From positions 1 to 35,626 of IMG/VR virus record IMGVR_UViG_3300042326_000155: DNA of 35,626 nucleotides. One strand, given 5' to 3'. The notes beneath the pieces are model-generated. The model made no database searches. It saw nothing but the letters and a program-made list of their open reading frames with translations, and was not told where the DNA came from. The DNA is from a virus. Made by a program: the position numbers and the translations under genes. The number at the start of each line of letters is the position of its first letter. Positions within the stretch are counted from its first letter, which is position 1. Of the stretch, positions 28,093 to 35,626 are shown piece by piece.

Positions 28093-30275
28093 ATGATCCA
28101 ACCGGAATAGTCGCAGCCGCTAACGTAGCTGCTGGCGGCAAACCACCAAAGTCTGATTCAGACATTCTGACAACCGCCCGCGCTCGGTTGGACATGGCTG
28201 TCGCCGCACTGGCTGAAAGCCGCGAAGATGAAATTGACGATCTGCGCTTTTATGCCGGTTCTCCCGACAACCACTGGCAGTGGCCTGCTGACGTGCTGGC
28301 TACCCGTGGCGCGGTGCAAGGTCAGACAATCAACGCCCGCCCAACGCTCACAATCAACAAACTGCCGCAGCACGTTCGTCAAGTGACGAATGACATGCGT
28401 CAGAACCGCCCAGGCGCGAAGGTCATCCCAGTTGATGACAACGCTGACGTGGAAGTGGCAGACATTTTCAACGGCATGATCCGCCATATTGAGTACATCT
28501 CCGATGCTGACGTAGCCTACGACACCGCTTGCGAGAATCAAGTGTCCTACGGCGAAGGCTACATCACCCTGATGACCGAGTACTGCGACGAAAACACATT
28601 CGATCAAGACATCAAGATTGGCCGTATTCGCAACTCGTTCAGCGTCTACATGGATCCTTTGATCCAAGACCCAACGGGTGCAGATGCCAAGTATTGCTTT
28701 ATCACTGAAGACCTGACAAAAGCAGAATATGAGCGCCAGTACCCAGATGCTGCGCCTATCTCTACCTTGCAGTCCCTCGGTGTAGGTGACCAGTCAATCA
28801 GCAACTGGCTCAATGAAGACACTGTACGCATTGCCAGTTATTACTACATTGACTACGACAAAACCAAGCTGAATTTGTACCCTGGCAACCAGTCGGCTTT
28901 TGAAGGTACGCCCGAGGACAAGATGCTCAAGGGCATGTTTGGCAAACCTGTAAAATCACGCATGTCTGAGCGCCCACGGGTGATGTACTGCAAGATCAAC
29001 GGTTATGAAATCCTCGAACAAAAAGAGTGGGCTGGCAAATGGATCCCTGTGATCCGTGTTGTTGGCAACGAGTTTGAGGTTGATGGCCGTCTCTACATCT
29101 CTGGCCTTGTGCGTAACGCCAAAGATGCCCAACGCATGTATAACTATTGGGTGTCTCAGGAAGCTGAGATGCTGGCTCTGGCCCCCAAGGCTCCTTTTAT
29201 TGGCTACGGTGGCCAGTTCGAGGGCTATGAGGACAAGTGGAAGACAGCCAACACAAACAACTGGCCATACCTCGAAGTAAATCCTGACGTTACAGACGGC
29301 CAAGGCGCAGTCTTGCCACTACCCCAGCGGGCACAGCCGCCAATGGCCTCTAGCGGTCTATTACAGGCCAAGGCAGGCGCATCTGAGGACATTAAGTCCA
29401 CAACCGGTCAATATAACGCCTCTTTGGGCATGGGAAGCAACGAACGCTCTGGTAAAGCCATTCTGGCTCGCCAGCGTGAGGGTGATGTAGGTACTTTCCA
29501 CTACGGGGATAACCTGACCCGTGCCGTGCGCCATGTGGCCCGTCAGTTGGTGGACTTGATTCCCAAGATTTACGACACACAACGCATTGCTCGCATCATT
29601 GGTGAAGACGGCGAGACTAAGATGGTCAAGATTAACCCTGACCAGCCTCAACCCGTCAACAAGATCATGGATCAAAACGGCATTGTGATCGAGAAGATTT
29701 ACAACCCTGGTGTGGGCAAATATGACGTAGTGGCCACCACTGGCCCAGGCTACGCAACCAAGCGCCAAGAAGCTCTTGAAGCCATGGCTCAACTGTTACA
29801 GGGTAATCCCCAACTGTGGCAAGTGGCTGGTGACTTGTTCGTTAAGAACATGGACTGGCCTGGCGCACAGGAAATGTCCAAGCGCTTTGCCAAGACCATT
29901 GATCCCAAGTTCTTGTCCGATGGTGATGAAGACCCAGCCTTGCAAGCGGCGCAGCAACAGATTCAGGCCATGGGCGCTGAGATGGAGCAGATGCACCAGA
30001 TGATCCAGAATGTCGGCAAATCAATTGAGATGCAGGACTTGGAGCGCAAGGACTTTGAGGCTCAGATCAAACTGTATGATGCCGAAACCAAGCGTATCGC
30101 TGCGGTGCAGGCTGGTATGACTGAAGAGCAGATTCAAGACATCGCCATGGGCGTGGTTGCTGCGGCCATGGAGTCGCAGAGCATGATGAACCAGATGCCT
30201 GAAATGTTGCCTCCGCAGGAACCTATGGAGATGCCACCAGAACAAATGATGCCCCCACAAGGAATGCCACAATGA
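28089..30275 (+). CDS. Portal protein, P22 gp1-like
   Basis: 728 residues, practically the size of P22 gp1 (725). It has the typical early segment (DDLRFYAGSPDNHWQWPADV; QHVRQVTNDMRQNRPGAKV), the ASYYYIDYDKTKL wing region and the GQYNASLGMGSNERSGKAI segment. The last 130 residues are helical, ending in a Met/Pro/Gln-rich tail (MPEMLPPQEPMEMPPEQMMP). In P22 the C-terminal helices form the barrel inside the head. It forms the dodecameric DNA gate onto which the terminase docks and below which gp4 binds. Confidence 0.93.
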   Translation: MNDPTGIVAAANVAAGGKPPKSDSDILTTARARLDMAVAALAESREDEIDDLRFYAGSPDNHWQWPADVLATRGAVQGQTINARPTLTINKLPQHVRQVTNDMRQNRPGAKVIPVDDNADVEVADIFNGMIRHIEYISDADVAYDTACENQVSYGEGYITLMTEYCDENTFDQDIKIGRIRNSFSVYMDPLIQDPTGADAKYCFITEDLTKAEYERQYPDAAPISTLQSLGVGDQSISNWLNEDTVRIASYYYIDYDKTKLNLYPGNQSAFEGTPEDKMLKGMFGKPVKSRMSERPRVMYCKINGYEILEQKEWAGKWIPVIRVVGNEFEVDGRLYISGLVRNAKDAQRMYNYWVSQEAEMLALAPKAPFIGYGGQFEGYEDKWKTANTNNWPYLEVNPDVTDGQGAVLPLPQRAQPPMASSGLLQAKAGASEDIKSTTGQYNASLGMGSNERSGKAILARQREGDVGTFHYGDNLTRAVRHVARQLVDLIPKIYDTQRIARIIGEDGETKMVKINPDQPQPVNKIMDQNGIVIEKIYNPGVGKYDVVATTGPGYATKRQEALEAMAQLLQGNPQLWQVAGDLFVKNMDWPGAQEMSKRFAKTIDPKFLSDGDEDPALQAAQQQIQAMGAEMEQMHQMIQNVGKSIEMQDLERKDFEAQIKLYDAETKRIAAVQAGMTEEQIQDIAMGVVAAAMESQSMMNQMPEMLPPQEPMEMPPEQMMPPQGMPQ

Positions 30276-30634
30276 AAGCGAATGAATTTTTAGGCTTGCT
30301 GTTCCTAGCCCGCGACGTTGCGCACAGTGTTCACTTGAACACCCGCAGTTTCAGCAAGCACGAAGCGCTCAACATCTTCTACAACCGCATCATTGGTGCG
30401 GCTGACGACTTTGCTGAAGCCTACCAAGGCCGCTACGGTCTGATTGGCCCCATCACCCTGCATTCGGCTAAAAAGACGGCTAATATCATCGAATTCCTGC
30501 AAGATTCACTTGCTGAAATTGAAGCCGCAAGATACGATGTGTGTGATAAATCAGACTCATCACTGCAACAATTGATAGATAATATCGTTGAGGTATATCT
30601 CCGGACTTTGTACAAACTTAAATTCCTCGCATAA
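30272..30634 (+). CDS. DUF5856-like helical protein
   Basis: 120 residues, all helix. The pattern LLFLARDVAHSVHLNTRSFSKHEAL (about 8-32), NRIIGAADDFAEAYQGRYG and the C-terminal IVEVYLRTLYKLKFL with several conserved His/Asp/Glu resembles the DUF5856 family of phage proteins, which look ferritin/Dps-like in arrangement. I cannot say whether it binds metal. It overlaps the portal gene by ATGA. Confidence 0.75.
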   Translation: MKANEFLGLLFLARDVAHSVHLNTRSFSKHEALNIFYNRIIGAADDFAEAYQGRYGLIGPITLHSAKKTANIIEFLQDSLAEIEAARYDVCDKSDSSLQQLIDNIVEVYLRTLYKLKFLA

Positions 30635-30643
30635 GGAACCATG

Positions 30644-30946
30644 ATGGAACTTCTCAACCCCCTATCAAAGACCGACTTCCCCGGTCGCACTGCTTCGTAC
30701 ACCGGCACTGCTGCTAATACTGCTGACTGGAATCCCGGCCCCGAAGGTGTGGTGATCTGGTCTACGACTCCTTGCTATGTGGAAGTTGGCCCAGGTGCTG
30801 TGGCCACAACTGCCAGCACCCCGATCCCTGCGTTCACACCAATCCCGTTCTATGTGATCATGGGCACTGGCGCTCCTTTCCGAGTCAGTGCTATCCGTAT
30901 TGCGGATGACGGCGTGATCTACTGCAAACCCATCAACAAGCAATGA
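30644..30946 (+). CDS. Unrecognised virion-cluster protein
   Basis: 100 residues from ATG 30644, which is six bases behind AGGA; the ATG at 30641 is too close. Beta-rich with many Pro, Gly and Thr (VVIWSTTPCYVEVGPGAVAT; TPIPAFTPIPFYVIMGTGAPF). It looks like a small single-domain beta-barrel. It is coupled by ATGA to the next gene and stands ahead of the tail module. Role unknown; a small capsid or tail decoration protein would fit. Confidence 0.72.
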   Translation: MELLNPLSKTDFPGRTASYTGTAANTADWNPGPEGVVIWSTTPCYVEVGPGAVATTASTPIPAFTPIPFYVIMGTGAPFRVSAIRIADDGVIYCKPINKQ

Positions 30947-31107
30947 GCTTCGGTGTCGCCCTTCGCAATGCGCTAGGTCTTGGGCTTGGCGGCATTGCTA
31001 CGCTGTTTACAGGCACACGCGACAGTGGCGGCTCCGTGGGTAACCTTCTCACCGAGTCTGGCGACAACCTCGTCCAAGAGGACGGTGGGCAAATTCTTTT
31101 GGAGTGA
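30943..31107 (+). CDS. 54-residue protein ahead of the tail fibre module
   Basis: A Gly/Leu-rich hydrophobic N-terminus (ALRNALGLGLGGIATLF) is followed by a polar part (LLTESGDNLVQEDGGQILLE). The C-terminal TESGDNLVQEDGGQILLE is a repeat-like motif met in many phage tail-region proteins. Five bases separate its stop from the next ATG. Not recognised beyond that. Confidence 0.65.
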   Translation: MSFGVALRNALGLGLGGIATLFTGTRDSGGSVGNLLTESGDNLVQEDGGQILLE

Positions 31108-31112
31108 CCTAA

Positions 31113-31616
31113 ATGGCCGTTGTATACCTTTCTCCCGTGGGCGGTGTTGCGGCCCAGTTCTTTACAAATACCGGCGCAGTTCTGACTGGCGGCAAACTGT
31201 ACACCTACGCTGCGGGTACAACTACGCCTTTAGTTACTTATACGACTAGCGCAGGAAATGTTGCACGCACTAATCCTGTTGTCCTAGACGCTGCTGGCCG
31301 AGTGCCAAGTGGCGGTCAAATTTGGATAACATCTGCATCGTATAAGTTTGTTCTTACTGATTCAACGGATGTTTTGATTGCCACATACGATAATATTTTA
31401 GGTATTGGCGTATTAATTTATCAAACACAAAATTTTACTGGTAACAATACAACAGTTAATTTTACATTGTCTTCTGCTCCAAGCGATGAAAATTCAACCT
31501 TTGTGTACATTAATGGCGTATATCAAAACAAAAATACATACTCTGTTAGTAGTACAACACTTACGTTTTCAGAAGCACCACCCCTTACTTCAAAAATTGA
31601 AGTAATGTTTAATTGA
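31113..31616 (+). CDS. Tailspike/tail fibre head-binding domain as a separate protein
   Basis: 167 residues. Residues 14-95 follow the head-binding domain of P22 tailspike: FFTNTGAVLTGGKLYTYAAG, then TNPVVLDAAGRVPSGGQIWI and YKFVLTDSTDVLIATYDNI (P22: GKIYIG, QPLIINAAGKIVYNGQ, SMAIYDANGS). The remaining 70 residues are a separate beta domain (NFTGNNTTVNFTLSSAP). It should anchor the receptor-binding proteins to the virion neck. Base composition shifts to AT-rich at about 31370, inside this gene, so the second domain looks recombined. Confidence 0.78.
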   Translation: MAVVYLSPVGGVAAQFFTNTGAVLTGGKLYTYAAGTTTPLVTYTTSAGNVARTNPVVLDAAGRVPSGGQIWITSASYKFVLTDSTDVLIATYDNILGIGVLIYQTQNFTGNNTTVNFTLSSAPSDENSTFVYINGVYQNKNTYSVSSTTLTFSEAPPLTSKIEVMFN

Positions 31617-31629
31617 TAAGGATTTATCA
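31614..31629 (+). promoter_or_regulatory. Hairpin presenting the ribosome site in its loop
   Basis: TGATAA (31614-31619), loop GGAT, TTATCA (31624-31629) form a perfect 6-bp stem. The upstream stop codon TGA, the GGA of the ribosome site and the A of the next ATG all lie within these 16 bases. Translation of the upstream gene would open the stem and couple the two. Confidence 0.5.
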
Positions 31630-32192
31630 TGGCAGATAAGAAAATCTCCGCGCTGACCGCAGCATCCACCCCACTGGCGGGAACCGAGGTTTTGCCGATT
31701 GTTCAATCTGGCGCAACGGTCAAAGTGGCTGTATCCGATTTGACAGTCGGACGCGCAATTAGCGCAACGCAACTTACATTGACCACAGGCAATGTTATTG
31801 TTTCAAGCGGTCAAGGCATCGACTTTTCTGCTACACCGGGCACCGGCACAAGTGAGTTGTTGAACGACTATGAAGAAGGTACTTGGACGCCAACACAAGG
31901 GGCTGGTCTGACAGTTGTTGGTGCTTTTAGTTCCACTGGCGTTTATACAAAAATTGGAAGAATTGTTACAGTTTCAGGAACGTTAACTGGCGCAACAACA
32001 ATTAGTGCCGCGATAAGTCAAATTTTGTGCGGTAATTTACCGTTTGCTCCAACAGGAAATCAAGTTGGGTGCACTTCTGTTGGTAATATTAATCAATTTG
32101 GCGGTATTGTTACGATTGGCACAAATCTTTATGCAGTTACTGCAATTACTGTAGATGCGCAAATTTTGTTTAATATTACTTTCACCATTTAA
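31629..32192 (+). CDS. Tail fibre/adaptor protein
   Basis: 187 residues. The N-terminal part KISALTAASTPLAGTEVLPI (4-23) and GIDFSATPGTGTSELLNDYEEGTWTP (about 68-93) are widespread phage tail fibre motifs. The C-terminal 90 residues are a beta domain with many Thr/Ile (GRIVTVSGTLTGATTISAAI). It lies between the head-binding protein and the lyase-like spike and probably links or branches them. AT-rich from about residue 90 onwards, like the spike gene. Confidence 0.78.
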   Translation: MADKKISALTAASTPLAGTEVLPIVQSGATVKVAVSDLTVGRAISATQLTLTTGNVIVSSGQGIDFSATPGTGTSELLNDYEEGTWTPTQGAGLTVVGAFSSTGVYTKIGRIVTVSGTLTGATTISAAISQILCGNLPFAPTGNQVGCTSVGNINQFGGIVTIGTNLYAVTAITVDAQILFNITFTI

Positions 32193-32204
32193 ACAGGTAA
32201 GAAA

Positions 32205-33881
32205 ATGTCACTTACAAAAGTTTCTTACAGCATGATAGAGGGTGGCTGTGCCAACGTCCTTGATTTTGGTGCGGTTGGTGACGGAGTAACCAACGACACA
32301 GCAGCTATTCAGGCTGCCGTTGACAGTCTTTCTGCTAATGGCGGCGCTGTTTATTTTCCTGCTGGTACTTACAAAGTTGTTTCACCAACTGCAACATCAG
32401 GGTGTATTTGGGTTCCTTATGACAACATTACATTATTTGGTGACGGAGAAGCATCTAAAATTCAAACTGTTACAAATGATGCTGTACCCATTCACGTTTG
32501 TTCTACTAATGATTTAAGCGTTAGTCCTTCTGGAATAGCCACAGCCGTGCAAAACTTTGTTTGCCGTGATCTTTCAGTAAGCGGATCAGGCACACCGTTT
32601 TATTATGCGTTAGCGTATGGTCGGGGAATTTTATTGCGAGTTGTAACAAATGCAATTGTAAAAAATTGTTTTGTAACCAACATGAGCATGATTGGCATTT
32701 GTTCCGAAGGAGGCAACGGTAAATTTTTGGTTGACGGAAACATTGTCACCAACTGCTATTACTCGGCAATCAATTACAACGGACGATGCTACCAGTCCAT
32801 CATCACAAACAACATCTGTTTTGGCTCAAACATCAGTGCAAACTCAGTAGCTATCCAAGCAAACGGGCATTGTGTAATTCACAATAACACGGTATATGGT
32901 AGCCCCGGCGACTACGCAAATTGTGGTGGCATCATGTGGGGTGAAGGAGCATACACGGGTGTGGGTGTAATTAGCGGTAACATTGTCAAACATTGCCGGT
33001 ATGGTATTTTGGCAATTTACAACGGCCCATGCACGATCACCGATAACCTAATTGTCAATTGTTTGACTACAGGCGGCATCAACTTGGTAGGTCAAATCAC
33101 ATTGCCAAATTTTCCGGTTGGTTCAAGCGATAACATTGTTTCAAACAATACGCTTATCAACAACTATCCGACTCAGATCAATTGTTCTGCGCCCAACAGT
33201 TTATTAAACGGCAATAGGTTAATAGGTGGTTTGGCAGCAATTAATAATAGTGGGCCAACCGAGCCGGATACAATTATTAATGTAATTCCCGAAATATCTT
33301 TTGAAATAAGCGCTAACTACTGTTCTGTTACAAATAACATCATAAATGGCTCTGTACGAGGTGTTGTTCAACTAGAGGGCAAAATTCTTGGTGTTTTTGC
33401 AAACAACGATATGTATGGTGTCAGTGCGGGAAACATGACAGTTGCGACTGCAACGTTTGTTATTTGTGCAATTACAGGGTTAATAAATCGCGTTTCTGAC
33501 GGAACTGGATTGTATCAATCACAGATCAACGCGGCTTTAAAACCTACAGAAGGGTTTTGGCAAGCGGGCGATATTTGGAACCGTTATCCATTAGTTGCTA
33601 GTTCAACATTGGGTGCGGTTGTTCTTGCCGTTGTAAGTACCACCACAACCGCAACTGCCGCTGCTGGCGCTACTGCCATTACAACGGCCGCCGCGCCGTC
33701 CGCTGCGGCGGGAAATATTTTAGGCATACAGTTAGACAACGGCTCATACCATTGGACAACCGCAACAAGTGTTGTTGGCGCTACAGTAAACTTTTCTGCG
33801 GCTATTCCTGTAGGGCGTTCAGTTGCAAATGGCGCAAAAGTTTATGGGCAAGAATGGCGTGATTTAGCGGTATTGGCATAA
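32205..33881 (+). CDS. Tailspike, pectate-lyase-like beta-helix
   Basis: 558 residues. The segment NVLDFGAVGDGVTNDTAAIQ followed by GGAVYFPAGTYKV (about residues 17-55) is the start of a Pectate_lyase_3/right-handed beta-helix. Many Asn-rich coils follow, e.g. NNTVYGSPGDY, SNNTLINNY, every 20-25 residues. An Ala/Thr-rich linker at about 480-500 leads to a short C-terminal domain (YHWTTATSVVGATVNFSA). The protein should bind and cut capsule or O-antigen on the host. Catalytic residues cannot be named. AT-rich relative to the genome, a sign of recent exchange. Confidence 0.88.
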   Translation: MSLTKVSYSMIEGGCANVLDFGAVGDGVTNDTAAIQAAVDSLSANGGAVYFPAGTYKVVSPTATSGCIWVPYDNITLFGDGEASKIQTVTNDAVPIHVCSTNDLSVSPSGIATAVQNFVCRDLSVSGSGTPFYYALAYGRGILLRVVTNAIVKNCFVTNMSMIGICSEGGNGKFLVDGNIVTNCYYSAINYNGRCYQSIITNNICFGSNISANSVAIQANGHCVIHNNTVYGSPGDYANCGGIMWGEGAYTGVGVISGNIVKHCRYGILAIYNGPCTITDNLIVNCLTTGGINLVGQITLPNFPVGSSDNIVSNNTLINNYPTQINCSAPNSLLNGNRLIGGLAAINNSGPTEPDTIINVIPEISFEISANYCSVTNNIINGSVRGVVQLEGKILGVFANNDMYGVSAGNMTVATATFVICAITGLINRVSDGTGLYQSQINAALKPTEGFWQAGDIWNRYPLVASSTLGAVVLAVVSTTTTATAAAGATAITTAAAPSAAAGNILGIQLDNGSYHWTTATSVVGATVNFSAAIPVGRSVANGAKVYGQEWRDLAVLA

Positions 33882-33900
33882 TTAACGAAGGGAAATTATT

Positions 33901-34143
33901 ATGAATAAAGAAAATGTTTTTGTAGATCAAATAGAAGTTGGAAACAATGGCGTTGTCCAAGTAAGAACTTGCACCCAAGTCTTTGGTGAAATGAATAAAG
34001 TAAGTGCATCATTCCATCGACATGTTGTCGTGCCCGGCCAAGACTACAGCGCAGAAGACGCCCGTGTTCAGGCCATTTGCGTTGCAACGCACACGGCTGA
34101 AGTTATTGCTGCTTATCAAGCAACACTTGCACAAGTATCATAA
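33901..34143 (+). CDS. Unrecognised 80-residue protein after the tailspike
   Basis: Beta-strand-like first half (VFVDQIEVGNNGVVQVRTCTQVF), then SASFHRHVVVPGQDYSAEDARVQAIC and an Ala-rich helix (ATHTAEVIAAYQATLAQ). AAGGGAAA precedes the ATG. It marks the return to average base composition. It might be a tail-region chaperone or minor structural protein; no family named. Confidence 0.72.
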   Translation: MNKENVFVDQIEVGNNGVVQVRTCTQVFGEMNKVSASFHRHVVVPGQDYSAEDARVQAICVATHTAEVIAAYQATLAQVS

Positions 34144-34156
34144 ATTCCAGCATAAT
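34127..34156 (+). promoter_or_regulatory. Candidate promoter for scaffold and coat
   Basis: TTGCAC (34127-34132), 18-base spacer, CATAAT (34151-34156). The -10 box sits in a 13-bp palindrome, CAGCAT-A-ATGCTG (34148-34160). A promoter here would boost the scaffold and coat genes, which need high expression. The match is fair only. Confidence 0.4.
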
Positions 34157-34207
34157 GCTGACAAAACCGTATCGGCGAGGTTCACCGAGGAATCTTAGGA
34201 TTCATAC

Positions 34208-34996
34208 ATGACTGAAGAAGTCCAAGCCCTAGCGGAAGTAGACTCCGCGCCAACGATGGATGTGACGGCCACACCTGAAGTTGCTGAAAGTACGCCGGAA
34301 GTCGTTGAGAACCAAGTTGATCAGGTCGAGGAGAAAAAATACTCCCAGGCTGAAATTGATGCGATGATCGGCAAACGCCTCGCAAGAGAGCAACGTAAGT
34401 GGGAAAGAGAGCAAGCAAATCGGTCTGCGGAAACGCAAATCGTGAAAGCCGCGCCAACTGCCAACGTTGACCAGTTCGAGTCTCCTGAAGCCTATGCGGA
34501 AGCAATGGCCTACCAGAAAGCCGAAGAACTGATCGCTAAACGTGAAGCAGCCAAGCAGCAATCAGCCGTTCTCGAAAGCTATCAAGAGCGTGAAGAGCAA
34601 GCACGGGACAAGTACGATGACTTTGAACAAGTCGCTTACAACCCCAAATTGCCGATCACAAACGTGATGGCTGAAACGATCCAGTCTTCGGACATTGGGC
34701 CTGAGTTAGCGTACTACCTTGGCTCAAATCCAAAAGAAGCAGATCGTATCTCGCGTATGACGCCACTCGGTCAGGCGAAAGAGATTGGGAAAATTGAGGC
34801 CAAATTGGCTGACGCGCCCCCAGTCAAGAAAACAACATCTGCGCCAGCGCCGATTTCTCCTGTTACTGCACGCTCCGCAGGAGCGACAACTTTGGACACT
34901 ACCGACCCACGCTCTATCAAGAGCATGACAACCGGCCAGTGGATTGAAGCTGAACGTGCAAGACAGATTAAGAAGCTGCAATCGCAGACCCGCTAA
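34208..34996 (+). CDS. Scaffolding protein, P22 gp8-like
   Basis: 262 residues (P22 gp8 has 303). Acidic N-terminal 45 residues, then YSQAEIDAMIGKRLAREQRKWEREQAN (about 46-72), a long charged helix, and a helical C-terminal end with ARQIKKLQSQTR, basic as in scaffold proteins that dock to the coat. It guides coat assembly and leaves the prohead before packaging. It stands directly upstream of the coat gene (21 bases). AGGA lies seven bases before the ATG. Confidence 0.85.
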   Translation: MTEEVQALAEVDSAPTMDVTATPEVAESTPEVVENQVDQVEEKKYSQAEIDAMIGKRLAREQRKWEREQANRSAETQIVKAAPTANVDQFESPEAYAEAMAYQKAEELIAKREAAKQQSAVLESYQEREEQARDKYDDFEQVAYNPKLPITNVMAETIQSSDIGPELAYYLGSNPKEADRISRMTPLGQAKEIGKIEAKLADAPPVKKTTSAPAPISPVTARSAGATTLDTTDPRSIKSMTTGQWIEAERARQIKKLQSQTR

Positions 34997-35017
34997 TTTT
35001 TTTAAAGGACTTTTAAA

Positions 35018-35626
35018 ATGTCAAACAGTATTCTGACGATCGACATGATCACAAGAAAAGCTCTCGAAATCCTCGAGAACAACCTTGTGATCACCCGTAA
35101 CGTGAACCGCCAGTACGACGACAGCTTCGCTGTTGAAGGTGCTAAGATCGGTTCAACCCTGCGTATTCGCTTACCCGATCGCGCTTTGGTAACTGACGGC
35201 GCTGCCTTGCAAGTGCAAGACGACAACGAACAGTTCACCACTTTGACCGTTGCCAGCCAAAAGCACATCGGTGTCAACTTCACATCTGCTGAATTGACCA
35301 TGCAGTTGGATGACTTCGCAGAGCGTGTGTTGAAGCCTCGTATCAGCCAATTGGCGTCTTCCGTTGATGCTGACGTGGCCAATGCGTACAAATCAATCGG
35401 TAACACCGTTGGTACACCTGGCACCACTCCTTCTACTTCTTTGGTCTTGCTTCAAGCCCAGCAGAAGCTGAACGAAAACGCAGCTGTGATGTCTCCACGT
35501 TACGCTACCGTGAACCCAGCAGCCAACGCTGGCTTGGTTGAAGGCATGAAAGGTCTGTTCAATCCTACAGACACTATCAGCAAGCAATTCAAGAACGGCA
35601 TGATGGGCACTGGCGTGTTGGGCTTT
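35018..35626 (+). CDS. Major capsid (coat) protein, P22 gp5-like, 5' part
   Basis: 203 codons from ATG 35018 (AAAGGA about 8 bases upstream), running off the end of the window. The N-terminus (SNSILTIDMITRKALEILEN, then RQYDDSFAVEGAKIGSTLRI) fits the P22-type coat. Codon phase at the window end matches that at position 213, so it joins the 3' part at 1-806 without a shift, giving 400 residues. Confidence 0.92.
   Translation, partial: MSNSILTIDMITRKALEILENNLVITRNVNRQYDDSFAVEGAKIGSTLRIRLPDRALVTDGAALQVQDDNEQFTTLTVASQKHIGVNFTSAELTMQLDDFAERVLKPRISQLASSVDADVANAYKSIGNTVGTPGTTPSTSLVLLQAQQKLNENAAVMSPRYATVNPAANAGLVEGMKGLFNPTDTISKQFKNGMMGTGVLGF
35415..35626. repeat. Contig-end overlap, right copy
   Basis: Counterpart of 1-212 with seven silent differences. 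After removing one copy the circle is about 35,414 bp. Confidence 0.9.

Noticed and set aside
31113-33881. Diversity-generating retroelement acting on the tail genes
   Set aside because: No reverse transcriptase gene and no template/variable repeat pair seen.
1-35626. 212-base end match as a true direct terminal repeat of the virion DNA
   Set aside because: A fixed terminal repeat would be identical; the two copies differ at seven silent sites, and the P22-like terminase points to headful packaging of permuted DNA.
1-35626. tRNA genes, CRISPR array, insertion sequence, integrase or attachment site
   Set aside because: I looked for T-loop motifs, regular spaced repeats and recombinase or transposase motifs and found none; a dedicated scan (tRNAscan-SE, CRISPR finder) would settle the RNA and array cases.

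Overview
The window is one circularly permuted genome, about 35.4 kb, of a tailed phage with a P22-type podovirus virion. Its first and last 212 bases are two slightly different copies of the same part of the major capsid gene, so the sequence closes into a circle of about 35,414 bp. It carries no integrase, repressor, RNA polymerase, tRNA or CRISPR array. Every promoter I can see is sigma70-like, so transcription appears to use the host polymerase. Base composition, gene content and sigma70-like signals fit a Gram-negative, probably proteobacterial (possibly freshwater betaproteobacterial) host; that host call is inference. I see no lysogeny gene, so a lytic life is the simplest reading.

There are four transcription blocks. 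(1) A rightward late block runs from 24,944 through the window end and on to 11,479. It holds small and large terminase, small basic proteins, a GroES-like protein, the portal, an AT-rich tail fibre/spike module, the scaffold, the coat, three hairpin-separated small genes, the P22 gp4-, gp10- and gp26-position tail-machine genes, a cupin, three ejection proteins (gp7, gp20 and gp16 positions) and a lysis cassette (membrane proteins, 3TM holin, GH24 lysozyme). (2) A leftward block (15,165 to 11,426) has a VRR-NUC nuclease, a SNF2-like helicase, a glutaredoxin and many small proteins. (3) A rightward replication block (15,251 to 21,456) has a DUF2800-type Cas4/RecB-like nuclease, a probable DNA-binding protein, a family A DNA polymerase with 3'-5' exonuclease, and a primase-helicase. 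(4) A leftward block (24,227 to 21,503) is a chain of 13 very small unrecognised genes, presumably early host-takeover functions.

Two control regions stand out. At 15,173-15,221 two overlapping back-to-back promoters share an inverted repeat; one drives the replication block and the other drives the nuclease/helicase block, with a predicted leaderless first gene. At 24,228-24,943 there is a non-coding hub. It has a strong leftward promoter with a 17-bp perfect palindrome inside it, five copies of a 17-bp element built from half-sites one helical turn apart, and an 11-bp inverted repeat just upstream of the small terminase. This hub is the best candidate for an origin, a regulatory switch or a packaging site.

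Other points of interest are four consecutive early genes joined by a nearly identical 15-nt junction, two proteins 26 kb apart that share the same 12-residue N-terminal motif, a shortened GroES-like protein directly upstream of the portal, and a receptor-binding module inserted between portal and scaffold rather than after the ejection genes.
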